A stretch of 64,000 nucleotides of DNA, from assembly GCF_019578655.1 (NCBI RefSeq), contig NC_063256.1:32660342-32724341 (forward strand). Reading direction: 5' to 3'. Positions 22,594 through 34,110 of this stretch are shown here, in pieces. The stretch is from Ricinus communis (lineage: Eukaryota; Streptophyta; Magnoliopsida; Malpighiales; Euphorbiaceae). The position numbers and the translations under genes were made by a program. How positions within the stretch are numbered: the stretch's first letter is position 1; each line of letters begins with the position of its first letter. The notes beneath the pieces were generated by a model. It was not told the origin of the DNA and made no database searches. It was given only the letters and a program-made list of their open reading frames with translations.

Positions 22594-25532
22594 TGTAACA
22601 CCCGGAATTTTTTTTTATATATTTAATAGTGAGTTTTTATTTAAGTTAATTTTAGCTTTATTTTTATTCAAGTAAACTATTTGAGAAATGATTATATTTT
22701 GGTTATTCAAATTTTTCCAAATGCATATTTATATAAATAAAATTATATATTGGAAAATTATGATAGAAATTGTAAGGGATGTTTTTATAAAAGAATTTTG
22801 AGAAAATTGGTATTATAATTGATTAGTAGTATTAAATTTTGAGTTGAAAATTGATTATTTAATTTAATTGTGTATAGGATTTAATTGGAGGATTATTTTG
22901 GAATAAGGATTAAAAGTATAATTTTATTTTTGTGAGGGTTTAATGGAAATTTGTGAGTTTGGTATTTTCGTAAATAAATATGTCGGTCAGGGGTATTTTT
23001 GTAATTGTGTATTTTCAATAATTCGGATTTGGCCCAAATTAAATAGTTAGGGGCTTAATTGAAAGACTAAAAAGAAGTTTGGGGGTCAAATTGAAATTCT
23101 GCAGGATGAAATTGTAAGTAATTAAGAAAGTTGAGGGACCAAATTGCAATAAGGAAAAGTTCAGGGGTCAAATGTCGATATTGAAGGGAAAGAAATCGGG
23201 GAAGAAGAAAGGAAGATAGAGAGAAAGCGGGGGCCGACGCGAAGAAGGAGGGAGTGGTGGCTCGTCTTGGCATAAGCGCGTCGCAAATGAAATCAGCGTG
23301 GGAGGAGCGGCCCGGCCGGAGGTCGTTCTGCTTCGGCGGTGTTGGCCGAGTCGAGTGGCGATCGGCTCCTCTCGGCAAGGGCTTTATTTTGGCGGCCGGT
23401 GTCGGCGATGGTGGCCGGAAATGGAAGATTCGGTGGAGAGAAAATGGTGGCGGCCGGCGTTTTGAGTTTTTCGGCGAGATCCGACGGAGGATGGACGATC
23501 GGAGGGCGTATCCCGACTCTCCTCAGCTCAAGCTTCGCGATGGCACTGGTTTCGTGGCGATCGGACTTCGTTTGTAAATTGACGGTCGAGATCGTCCGCA
23601 AATCTCTCCGGATGATCGGGTGTCAGATCGGAAAATCGAAAGCGGGGATCGTCATCAGCGCGTCGTTGTGAGTCCGATGGTGTGTTCGGATCGTCGATTG
23701 GACTCCGGCGGCTGGAGGCGAGTCGACCGAGCGACCGAGCGTCTCGGTAATTATCTTTGGCCCGTTAATTTTGGAATTCTTGGTTTAATTGTGTCTAATG
23801 GTTTATATTGAGTATTTGATGATTTTTGTGAGTCAAAAATAATTGTCTGTCAGTTTGCCTGCCTTGTATTTTGTGCTGTGTGGCGGAGTCGGGAAATAGT
23901 GAAGTTTGGGGACCCGACTCCTATTGTTTGAATCGTTAAGTATTTGAAGTGTTCTTCTGGCAGGTCCTGGACCCGTTTTTACAGGGGTAAATGTTCGTGT
24001 TGTAGGGGAGGTTCTGCCGGATTTTCGGTAGAATTCTCCCAAGTCGAGATTCTTAGACAGTCGATCTACGGGAGTCTAGACCTAGGATTAATGATGGATT
24101 GTCTCGGTATTGATAAATTGTTTTCCGTGATTAGATGATCTGTCTGCCGGCTCGCTCCAACCAAGGCACCGGAGCAGAGCTAGGAGGTCGCCCAATCCTG
24201 TGAGTTAAAGTCATTTAATCATTGCACTATTGCTAAGTCTGATTTTAATATGCTATTTTGGAAGTTTATGTTTAACATGGTTACTAATATCTCAACGTAA
24301 TTAATTTCTTTGGATTATTAATTATTGAAGATAATATGAGTATTATTATAGTAATGTTATAATAATTCCAAATATCATCGATTTTCCACCCCGAAATGCA
24401 CTGATGTTTTACTCTTAATTGTTAATCATTAATTTGATATGGTTGAATGACTTCATTATACAATGATATTTATTAAATGGATGATTGTGTCTTGGGAAAC
24501 GTGGCTTGTAGAACATGCCACTTTGATGGGTTACATCGGGACTAGCGTCGCATCGGTAATGATCATGGACATGTAATAAGATTTTCATGGGTTTGCCCTG
24601 GTCGAGCATGGCTCTCTGGGCTGATTTGTGTAAATTGTCAGAGGTAAGGTCCCTGGTCGAGCATTGCTCTTGAGGCGCCGGCTTATTTGGATACTTAAGT
24701 GACCAGACTGGAGGTAAGGTCCCTGGTCGAGCATTGCTCTCGGGGCGCCAGTCTTATTGGATTAAGAGAGCCGAATGGCTACTAGATTTCTTATTTGGAT
24801 ATTTAAGTGACCAAACTGGAGGTAAGGTCCCTGGTCGAGCATTGCTCTCGGGGCGCCAGTCTTATTGGATTAAGAGAGCCGAATGGCTACTAGATTTTGG
24901 GGTTTAGGGTTCTACCGAGCCACTCATCCCGTAAAAGTAAATATATATTTTTATTTATTTATTTATTATGGTATTTGATTATAATGTGATTTGTATTTAC
25001 GTGCATGGTTGATATTTTGATTCGAATGATTAATATTTTATGTGAAGGAAATAGTAGGGTATGATTATAGTATGGTTTGATATACTGATTTGAATAATCT
25101 ATGTTTTCTGAGAAGAAGCAATAGTCCCTAGATTATTTAATTTTAACTCACTCTCGAGACCGAGTCTCCATTTATATTTTTTCTGATTCGTATTTAGTTC
25201 TCCCATGACTCTTATTCAGTAACCCGACTCCTTCATCATCGGGTGATGTATTTGATTTGGTATGTAAATTGGTAAATCTTAGATTCTCCGCAGTAGTAAT
25301 AGTAAATGTATCAGTTGTAAATTTTCTGAGCTTCGGGTCTCGCCTAGTTTCTCTGGTAGACCGAAGTAATTTTGTAAAGTGTAACTATTAAGATAAATTG
25401 TGGCTTTAATAATATTAATTTGAGATGAGATTTGTTTAAATCAGTGAGTGTCAGGCTTACTACGGGTTTCGGTGGCCTTAAGCCTACCCATTCCCTAGTG
25501 CCGGTCATGGGCCCACGGGTGGGGTCGTGACA
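22594..25532 (+). mobile_element. Solo LTR of the Tekay-like family (2939 bp)
   Basis: Begins TGTAACACCCGGAATTT and ends GGGTCGTGACA, flanked by perfect CTAAT duplications (22589-22593 and 25533-25537). No internal region or second LTR is attached, so it is a solo LTR left by recombination. The pre-insertion site is present in copy B (GCTAGCTAATGATGCAT). It shares with 19863-22476 the GC-rich block (23230-23750), the GGCGGAGTCGGGAAA and GGTCCTGGACCCGTT segments, and the 3' block CTTACTACGGGTTTCGGTGG. Confidence 0.93.
24682..24897 (+). repeat. 108-bp tandem duplication inside the solo LTR
   Basis: Two nearly identical 108-bp units (24682-24789 and 24790-24897). Each runs from CTTATTTGGATA through GACCA(A/G)ACTGGAGGTAAGG, CTGGTCGAGCATTGCTCTCG and GGGCGCCAGTCTTATTGG to GGCTACTAGATTT. 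The other copies of this LTR have a single, diverged unit here. Confidence 0.9.
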
Positions 25533-25745
25533 CTAATGATGCATATCGACTTTTTTTTCAATAACTCGAAATGATTTCCAACATAAAATATTACGACTTT
25601 CATTGTTTAAGTACTTTTAATACTTAAGATGTGAGAAATGCATTTTGTAACCTAATCAGGAACTTTGCAAACAGTAAAATGAGGTTTTAAAAGAAGCAAT
25701 AAGAAGATTTATATTAATATGTAACTTCAATATTTTGAAGTATTA
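25533..25745 (+). repeat. Local repeat copy A, right part
   Basis: CTAATGATGCATATCGAC through TTATATTAATATGTAACTTC is about 85-90% identical by eye to 26315-26520. It continues copy A after the solo LTR. Confidence 0.85.
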
Positions 25746-25879
25746 TTATTTAAGGTCCATTTGGTTCAGCTGAAAAATACAGCTGGTAGCTGGAGGTCAT
25801 AACTGATAAATTAAACTGTTTAGTAAAATTTTATTAGCGGTTGCTATTATTAGCGGTTGCTATTATTAGCGGTCTATAT
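25746..25879. other. Spacer between the repeat copies, MITE-end-like
   Basis: Contains GGTCCATTTGGTTCAGCTG followed by a second CAGCTG (a small inverted pair), a style common at the ends of plant hAT-type MITEs. A 16-bp unit, TTATTAGCGGTTGCTA, is repeated 2.7 times near 25830-25873. No matching second terminus was identified. Confidence 0.35.
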
Positions 25880-26530
25880 TTTCATAATTTTTATAGTATC
25901 CAATTATTTGATATATATTTAGTATATATTTGGTATATTTAGTATCCATTTAATAATTTTAATTTAGTTTACATTTTATATATTTTGATATATTTTTATA
26001 TATTTTAGTATATATTTAAAATATAGTAAGTATATATTTAGTATATAATTAAAATTTAAAATTATTTTTGATATTTTTTTACTATTTTAATATATGTTGA
26101 ATATATATTAAATATATATTAGATATATAATTAATATTTAAAATTATCTTTTAATATCTATTTCGTATTTTTTTGTTAAGAAAAGTAAAACTTGTAAGAA
26201 GTAGATATCGATCAACAAGATTTAAGTGTTAAAAAAGTGAAAACTAAATACCAACTTGCTTTATTCCGCTATTAATAACATATAGCAATTTCAATGCATT
26301 AAAATGCCAAAGTGCTAGCTAATGATGCATGTCGGCTTTTTGTCAATAACTCGAAATGAATTCCAACCTAAAATATTACGACTTTCATTATTTAAATACT
26401 TTTAATACTTAAAATATGAGAATGCATTTCGTAATCTAACCAGAAACCCTACAAACAACAAAATGAGATTTTAAAAGAAGCAATAAGAAGATTTATATTA
26501 ATATGTGACTTCAATACTTTAAAGATTAAG
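25880..26530 (+). repeat. Local repeat copy B, uninterrupted
   Basis: An unbroken version of the unit that is split into 4320-4549, 22477-22593 and 25533-25745. It starts with TTTATAGTATCCAATT and AT-rich TATATTTAGTATA units and ends with AAGCAATAAGAAGATTTATA and the following 30 bases. It supplies the empty site for the solo LTR insertion. Confidence 0.8.
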
Positions 26531-27208
26531 ACATGTTTAATTCAGTTGATTAACTGTATTAAATTTCTAAACCAGACACACTTTTAGTTTGTAAAACGAA
26601 TGAATTGAATTATTGAAAAAAATATAAACGTTCACTTTTTATGGACTTGCCCACTAACTATACTATTAGAGTCATGCATCAAAGCCAAAAGTACATTAAA
26701 CAATATAACTGCAGTACAAAAAACAAAAAGCTGATGACAAAACTATGGCAAAATAATAACCATAGCTAAGTCATAATAAACACATGTAATTGCAATGAAA
26801 ATAACCCAGTTAATTACTAATAAAGAAATGATGGATCGGAAATCCAGCTTCAATTCATAACTAAGAAAAAGAGAACAAAAATCGCATAGTACATTCATTA
26901 AATCAAGTCCAGCGAGCAAAAAAATCAAACTAAGCTGAATATTCAATGTGCCATTCTTTAACTAAACTTGTGAAACCCACGTACCAGACTATGAATAGAA
27001 TGTAGTTGATAAAAGGAGACAAACACTCAACTAACATAAGGAAAAATGGAATATGAATTATTTAAACTGCATAACCAGGTTGAACTCTTCTATGTAGTTG
27101 AAAGCTCCATGAACACCAAACTTGTCCTTTAAAAGATCAATCTGAAATCCCGATTAAGTATATAACTTTAATGTTATTGTTACGGTACTGCATTTGGGAT
27201 TGGGTTAT
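26531..27208. other. Intergenic sequence, nothing recognised
   Basis: No coding frame of note and no repeat relation to the rest of the window was seen. Base composition is ordinary for the surrounding intergenic DNA. Confidence 0.4.
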
Positions 27209-27581
27209 GGGTCTATGATTCACTACATGATCGAGAGAAGGTAAGAGTGTTTGCTGAAACTTCTTCTTTTTCGACCTATGCTCATTAGAGAGAACCCTTC
27301 AATTCTAAACATTAGGAGTTCACAACCTTGAAGCCTTAAGAAAATGACGTTGAAATAGGTATAAGAGAGGATAGGCTAGCCTCTAACCTTTAAACTCAAG
27401 AATAACAATTAAAGAAAACTTATATAAGAAAGATCCTAAAATTTGCCTATAATAATTAAATAAAAAACTAACTATCAAAATATTAAGAAACACAATTAAG
27501 AAAAACTTAATGATTATAAAAATCACCTATAATAGCTAAATAGGAGATTAATTAGTAAAATACTAAAATACTGTAATATCA
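27209..27581 (-). repeat. 3' LTR of the deleted gypsy element
   Basis: Aligns with 34111-34514 over its length with several indels. Shared blocks include AGTGTTTGCT, TCGACCTATG, AGGAGTTCACAA, GGATAGGCTA/GGGTAGGCTA and AAAACTTATATAA. The minus-strand inner flank GAGGGAGAGAG is a plausible polypurine tract. Confidence 0.75.
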
Positions 27582-27718
27582 CTCTCTCCCTCGGAAATGC
27601 ACTTGTTCTCAAATGCAACTGTTGCTGCTGTAGAAAATTCACTTCTCCCTCTCCATGTAGCCCTTAACTTGTCTTCTATGAAGAACATATGCTTGTATTA
27701 GCATAGACAGAACTTTTA

Positions 27719-27950
27719 GGGGTTAAATGCCTCTCTGGTACCAAACCTTAGCACTTATATCCAATTGGTACAAAACCTTCAATTTATTTCTTTTTGGTAC
27801 CCCTCCTATTATTTTTGTTTCTTTCGCCAGTACCAATGAGGAATCCGACAGTTATTTGTTGATGTGGCTATTGGATTTATAAAGGACCATACACCACTTG
27901 CCACATCTGTTGCTGAGTCATTTACTTTATCCAAGTCAGCAATTAACAAA
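27719..27950 (+). repeat. MULE left terminal inverted repeat
   Basis: About 85-90% identical by eye to the reverse complement of 32886-33117. The inner 60 bp (CCACTTGCCACATCTGTTGC onward) are almost identical in the two ends, while the outer part has more changes. One G more than the right end at the outer tip. Confidence 0.93.
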
Positions 27951-28980
27951 ATCTCAACCTCAAATAAATAACCCTAAATCAGGAAAATTTCCAATTTTAA
28001 AACCTAGTTTTTAGTATTTGGAGCGATTTACTTTCTCTAATAATCGATTATGAAGCTTCCTTGTTCTTTATCTTGTCGAATAAATGCAGCAAAAAATAAT
28101 TGAAATGTGCTTAGTGTTGGAGTTGAGCCACTGATCTATATGTGCATATGGAATGGCAAGTGAAGCTTTGCCAAAAACAATTGAAAGTGAAGCTTCGTCT
28201 CTCGAACTAAAAGGAAACCCAGGCACAAGTTTTGGAGATGCTCTCTTAGTTTACATTGATATGTTTTTAGTTGTAATGAAGGTTTCTTCTTGTACAAGTT
28301 CTTCATCTGTTATTTTATTAAGTTAAGAATGGACAGTGGTGAATCTGACCTTACAACTGAGCTGCTGAATGAGTACAAGAATGGATTAGTTTGCTAAATT
28401 TAAAGCTAAAGAAAATGAAAGAAGAAAAAAGGAGCATGAAGCGCAGAAGGGACCTGTCTAAGCTTGGTTGTTATGCCGTGGCTAGGATTGTTATTTAGAA
28501 GATGTACTTTTGTTAGCTTAACTTGAAGATGTACTTTGGATACAGTAGTATTTACAACTACTATTATTTATGTATTTTAATGATGAATGAATGAAATGAT
28601 AAATGAGTATTTGGTTTTTACAGTAGTTGATGATGAATGAATGAAATGATAAACACAGTAGTTTTTTTACTTATTACTGCTTCATTTGATTGTTACTGTT
28701 ATGATAAATATGCACAGCAAATTGTCATATAGAGCAAGTCCGAAACAGACAAATTAAGTGACAATTTAATAAATAAGTGAGGCTGTTGATTACTTTAAAT
28801 AATCAAATCTTTAAACAAAAAGTGAATGGATGTAGAAATTCTATCCACATGAACCCTACACCCAAGGCTGTCAAAAGCCATTATAGAAAAACCTGTCAAA
28901 GGACTACATGTTAGGTCCACACATATTTTAACAACATAACAACCAAAACAAACATTAAAAATAAAAAATAATATTAATTC
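27951..28980 (+). other. MULE segment between left TIR and transposase gene
   Basis: No intact reading frame. On the plus strand around 28148-28470 there are short coding-like pieces (MASEALPKTIESEASS, and a Lys/Glu-rich stretch FAKFKAKENERRKKEHEAQ) broken by stops. Some plant MULEs carry a second gene of the GRF zinc-finger type in this position, but I see no GRF cysteines. It may also be a captured fragment. The pair TGATGAATGAATGAAATGAT is repeated near 28580 and 28629. Confidence 0.35.
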
Positions 28981-28989
28981 TTTCCAATT

Positions 28990-31900
28990 CTAATTCCTTT
29001 GTTCTTTGCATTTCTTGGAGGCACCCAAGCTCTCTTCTTTGTTGAAACACTTCCATCAGTTTTATGTTTTTCTTTGTCTTGAAGCTTTGTTATTGTGCTA
29101 ACTTCTTCAGCCCTTATATCTTTGCTCAATAACCTTGGGGGTTTGAAAGTCTTTTTTCCCTTAGCTTCAGTTGCTGGCTTTTTTGCACTTCCTCCTTTCT
29201 ATGTTTGTGAAAGTCTTTCATTGCCCAGATCTGGTGGTAGCTCACTCAACAAATCATTAATGCTCTTAGTCTTCTTGGTGGTAGTTTTTAAAGGTGATGT
29301 GGTAGAGTATAAATGTGATTTCCACTGTGAAGCATAATCACTACAATAAGCTGGTATACCAAGCTCAACTGCAGGTTCTTGTGCTTCTTTTGCTGATGGT
29401 GTTACATTGAATAACTATATAATAAAGTCTCAAGTTAGCATACAACTAATTGACATTACTCAGTAAATATTAGAGGTGACAGATTATTTACCTGTGACAA
29501 TGGTATTAGTGGTGACAAATTATCAAATGTTGAAGTTGTCCTTAAAGAAGCTGTGCCTGTAGGAGCTCCATGGTCTTCTTCATGATCAGGTTGGTCAATA
29601 TCAAACACATTTGAAGTTGTGTGATCATCTTCATGTGTTTCAAATACATTCTGTGCACTATTTTCACCATTTGATTCCTTTTTCTTTTGTTGTTTTTTGT
29701 CTTCCTCATCACCTAGTATAAAAACTCCTTATTAGTTCATATGTGTCATTGCAAGCAGAAGTAAATGAGAGGAATGGCATACTTACAGGCAGTTTTTCCT
29801 TCCTCTATTGTTGCCTTATAAAAGCACCAGCACCATGAAACCTCTTGTTGTGGCCCTTAGCACCACAAACTGTGCATGTCATCATAGAGCCCTTCTTGGT
29901 GACCTTGCCATTTTTTATTAGAGCCTCCATCTCATCTTCCTCTAACCTTCTCTTTATAGCAGGTCTGCCTTTTCTAAGTTTGATTGGTTGGGGGGGGGGG
30001 GGTGTAAGACTGGTGGGGCAGTTGCCTTGGACCAAAATTCTTTATTGGTAGTTGGGTTAAGCAAATGGCTATAACATTTTAGGTATGTTTCAACCTTGTA
30101 GTAGTCATGTATATAAAATTCAGGGTTTTCATTGTTATACCAAATTCCACATACAGCATGATAATAAAGTACTCTAGATAGATCCCACCTCCTACATGTG
30201 CATGTCATTTCTTGTTTGTCAACTACAAACTGTCCCCTTAGGCCAACCACTTGAAACCTCTCACCTCTAGACCACTCTGTTGTAAATATCCAGCAAAATT
30301 CTTTGGACTTTTCTAGATTTTTCAAGATCTTAGGGTAGTAAGCATATGCCACTCTTTTCATAACATCCCTATTCTTATGTATCCTTTTCATTAATTTCAT
30401 TCTTATAACCTCATTCATAACTATCACACCCTTGGTTCTAGCATCTAAGATAAAATTGTTAAAACACTCACAGAATTGTTTAACAACATGTCACACTTAG
30501 CATCAGTCCTAAAATGAGATCTAGACCAGTGATGAGGGGGGATGCTATTCATGTAGTTATGTCCTTGATCTTATGCTGATGCAAACTTCTCCATTATCCT
30601 TTGAAATATCTGGACATAACTTGCCTTAGCAGCATTTTACACAAGTTCTTTCTTTTTAAAATTATTATGCACATGTATAACACAAAACCTATGTTCAGAA
30701 TTAGGGAATAGTTCTTCAATGGCAGGAATAAGACCCTATTCTAAATTAACAACACACAATTAATACCATTCTGCCAATCAGTCATGAAAATATATGAAGG
30801 AATAGAAAAGGAAATTTTGAAAAGTATTTACCTTCTGCCTGTCAGTCATGAACACCTAATGATAACTATTTGTTATACCCAAATCTTCAGTCAGCAGCTC
30901 CAAAAACCATTTCCAGTATTGCCTGTTTTCTTTCTGCACAACACACCATGCTACTGGATAGATGCAGTCATTTACATCTAAAGCAACAGCTGTGAGAAGT
31001 TGTCCTCCAAATACTCCTTTCAGCCAACACCAATCCAAAGATATGAAAGGCCTACAAAACTTAAATCCTTCCCTCAATGCAGCAAAGCACACATACATAC
31101 TGTTAAAAACACCTTCATTCAAATCAAAAACTATAGTACTTCCTGGATTACTTCTCAATAGTTCTAGCTTGTAATCATGAAGTCTAGAAAGCTGTTCTGT
31201 CTCATCACCATTGATAAATCTCAAAGCAGCATTTCTTGCTCTCCATGCTTTAAGTCTGGACACATCAACACCACAATCTTTTTTCACATCTTGTATCCTT
31301 TGAATTGCCCAACTGGGATCAGCTCTGAACCTTTCAATATAATGTTGAGCTATCCATTTGGCATTAACATGCCTATTGTATGCCTCTCTTGAACAGTTGT
31401 TAGTGAAAGAAGCTGACTTGATCTGCACTGATTGTTTGTCTGTGTTCATCAGGTAAGCCCAAATGAAGAACTGTCATCTTTTCTTGCATTTAGCCTTGCA
31501 TTTCTGCCTTGTATTTGGACCAAATATTACCTGGTTTCTAGTTTTGATTGATGAGCTCTTAATAGCATCCTTGAATTGCTTGAAGGAACTGAATAGCATT
31601 CCAATCTTAAAGCTGGAATTCGCCATGCCAGTCTCCTTATTAAACACAAGCCACCTGTGCTTCCTTGAATCTGCATCACTGTCTTCAGTTGAGGAGCATG
31701 ACAACAACTCATCTAATGGAGCATATACTGTGGCATCTGTTTCTTCAGACAACTCCTTAGCAGGTTGCCTAGCAATTCTAGATCCATATGGTATATCCCT
31801 CTCAAGCTCCTTATCAACAAACTTATCAAACATGGCATCATCATCAACATCTTCATCCCTCAAGTCATAATCAGAGTCCACAAACTCACTGTCCTCTAAA

Positions 31901-32370
31901 TCTGCATCACTATTCTCACTACCCTTACAGCTGTCATCATCCATATTTTATTCATTTTGTGCTTCCTCTCCTTCCATCTCAGACATATTTTTCACAGCCT
32001 CTTCACTAGCATGTGGTTCCTTAACTTCTTCCCTAGCTTCTTCCCCAGTTTCTTCTATTCTTTCAAACTTATCCCTACTAAATATATGCATAAATTTACA
32101 ATCCTCCACACACATTGCCATTTCTAAAGCATCACTATCAGTTTCAAGGCTTCTCAATCCATCATTCATGCTCTTTGTAGGATCCTTCCACATAATAATC
32201 TTTGTTTCAGGTTTCATTCCTAGCTCTCTAGCCATTGAATCTATTTCTATCCTAGACATCTTATCTAAGCTATAAAAATCAACAGCTCCTATATCCCATA
32301 GCTTAGGGTGACCTCTACCATCAACTCCATAATTATGCCAATACAAACTAAAGTACTCGGAATTAGGCAC
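28990..32370 (-). pseudogene. mudrA-type MULE transposase, decayed
   Basis: Order on the minus strand: N-terminal domain (32370-31948; LYWHNYG, DKMSRIEIDSMARELG); acidic region and MuDR DNA-binding domain (31944-31474; FKIGMLFSSFKQFKDAI); transposase core (31449-30856; FISLDWCWLKG, IYPVAWCVVQKEN, WKWFLELL), then MTDRQK ahead of a GT donor at 30831; C...H segment (about 30740-30480; HRFCVIHVHNNF); SWIM zinc finger (30427-29954; CTCRRW...YHAVC); zinc knuckle (near 29870; CTVCGAKGHNKRFH, final Cys changed to His); and Lys/Pro-rich C-terminal exons (29715-29490 and 29410-28990). In-frame stops are at 31948, 31474, near 30867, near 30650 and near 29214. A frameshift lies at the G run 29990-30002. 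Expected to be non-functional. Confidence 0.9.
29989..30002. repeat. Poly-G/C run causing a frameshift in the transposase
   Basis: A run of about 12-13 G (plus strand). On its two sides the transposase continues in different frames: LHPPPPNQSNLEK in one, TPPPPQPIKLRKGRP in the other. This is consistent with slippage in the homopolymer. Confidence 0.8.
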
Positions 32371-32885
32371 TGCAAAATAGAATTACCCTAAATTAATTAA
32401 ACAAACATTAATTACTTTAAGAAAAGCAGTATTAATAAACATCATCAACATTCAACCAATAAAAATGAATTCTTCACAGTACTAAGTAATGATAAAACCC
32501 TAGCCCCCTGTATTGTTAACTTCTAAAGAAATGCAGCATGCAATACGCATTCAAAGATGCAACTTTAAAAAGGATAGAACTTTAGTTCTTTCAATAACCA
32601 TAGAATAACTACAGGCGCTTGTACTTACAGTATACTGGTGGGTCTTCGGCTTTCTCCCTTACTCGCCAATCAAGTGTCATTGCTCCCCAATCTCGCAATG
32701 TGCAGGTACAGTTCTATAAAGAAACTATGAAGCAGAAGGTCAGAGACCAGAGGTTTAGAAAGTGTTGACAATTGAGGTGGAAGTAGAACGGTTTACATTG
32801 ATTTGTGAGGTAAAACGGTTACTGTTGGGTTAGCTTAAAGGAGGAAAATATTTTATCTCATTTGTTTAGCTCAAGGTAAAGGTAA

Positions 32886-33117
32886 TTTGTTAATTGTTGA
32901 CTTGGATAAAGTAAATGACTCAGCAACAGATGTGGCAAGTGGTGTGTGGTCCTTTATAAATCTGGCAGCCACATCAGCAAATAACTATCAGATTCCTTAT
33001 TGATATTGGCGGAAGAAACATAAATAATAGGAAAGATACCAAAAAGAAACAAATTGAAGGTTTGGTACCAATTGGATATAGGTGACTAAGATTTAGTACC
33101 AGTAGGGCATTTAACCC
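32886..33117 (-). repeat. MULE right terminal inverted repeat
   Basis: Reverse complement of the left end (see the entry at 27719). Followed directly by GAACTTTTA, the second copy of the 9-bp target duplication. Confidence 0.93.
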
Positions 33118-33126
33118 GAACTTTTA

Positions 33127-34102
33127 GGCTCCGAGTTTACCTCATTGTACCTCCATCCATCCTCAAATTGTTCATTATTTTTTCAAATTTGTATGGAGAA
33201 CAGCCTTGAACATTGATGACCTTTTACGTACTGCTCGTCACAATTGAAATAAAGCCATTTATTTCGCCTTTCTTCTATCTTTGCCCTATGAGACATTTCA
33301 CCATTCGTGGTGCAGTTGGATTGGTGTTGATGTTTCGTTGCATAAGTGGAAGGTTATTATTTCACCACCCTCCCCGCCTCTCATACAAGCGGGCCAAACT
33401 CATTGCGCTAGTAAGGTCTTTTGGGTGTTGAATCTCTACCTCTGCTACAACATAATCTGGAAAAACACTAATGAATAATTGCACCTCCTATTCTGCGGTT
33501 AGAGAGTTTGCACGTGTTGTAAGTTGCTCAAACAAATGCTGGTACTCCGTGACTATCCATCTTATTTTAGTTTTGCTAATTCTCCATCTTTATTATTGCG
33601 AATAGTGGGCCAAATCTTAGATTGCATTGTTGCTTAAGATCATCCCAACTCAAGTAAAGTCGGTCTATTTCCAACTTTAAAATTCATAATTGTGCATTAC
33701 CATCTAGATGAAAAGATGTTAAGCCCACTTTATCTTCCTCCAAAGTGCGCTAGTGACGAAAAAAATATATGCACATGTTTAACCAGCCTAGAGGGTCATC
33801 TTGACCACTATAACAAGGAAAATCCAGTTTGGAATACCTTGGAACATAAGAACCATCCTCAGCTCAGGCTGAACTACTATTTTCGTTATTGGCTTGTCAA
33901 TTCTGCCTCCACTTACACTGTTGTCCTCCTGTCTACTCTGCCATGCTGACTTAGCTACTACAATTTCTTGGGACAGACTCTCCAATTTTTCAGTCGAGTC
34001 TTTGTTCCTCCGAGCCATCTCTTCAACTGCACGTAATTTGTCATCTTGATACATCTTTATAAATGAATCTAACTGCTGCTGTAAACTTCGTAAATTACCC
34101 AT
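33127..34102 (-). pseudogene. Gypsy gag remnant
   Basis: Begins MGNLRSLQQQLDSFIKMYQD at 34102 with a coiled-coil-like N-terminus. It then shows PELRMVLMFQGIPNW and, after a frameshift near 33800, DPLGWLNMCIYFFRH, SFHLDGNAQL and LSWDDLKQQCNLRFGP. These are the conserved capsid blocks of plant gypsy gag. Further on (near 33390-33480) lie EVQLFISVFPDYVVAE and AMSLARLYERR. Stops and shifts are frequent. The 5' end is close to the LTR at 34111 and no clear primer site is visible between them. Confidence 0.8.
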
Positions 34103-34110
34103 AATAGTAG

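Larger units (their letters stand above)
27719..33117 (-). mobile_element. Mutator-like element (MULE), 5399 bp, with mudrA remnant
   Basis: Terminal inverted repeats of 232 bp at 27719-27950 and 32886-33117 (GGGTTAAATGCC outermost, then CTATATCCAATTGGTAC) are flanked by a perfect 9-bp duplication GAACTTTTA (27710-27718 and 33118-33126). Nine bases is the length typical of Mutator-family insertions. Inside, on the minus strand, is a mudrA-type transposase gene with stops and frameshifts. The element sits in a gypsy retrotransposon, so it arrived later than that element. Confidence 0.95.

Noticed and set aside
23067..23671. Overlapping open frames of 100-110 codons on both strands in a GC-rich block
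   Set aside because: They lie in the GC-rich part of a Tekay-like LTR. The matching parts of the other three LTR copies do not keep these frames, so they follow from base composition.
31474..31870. Plus-strand frames opposite the transposase gene
   Set aside because: Shadow frames of the MuDR DNA-binding region on the other strand.
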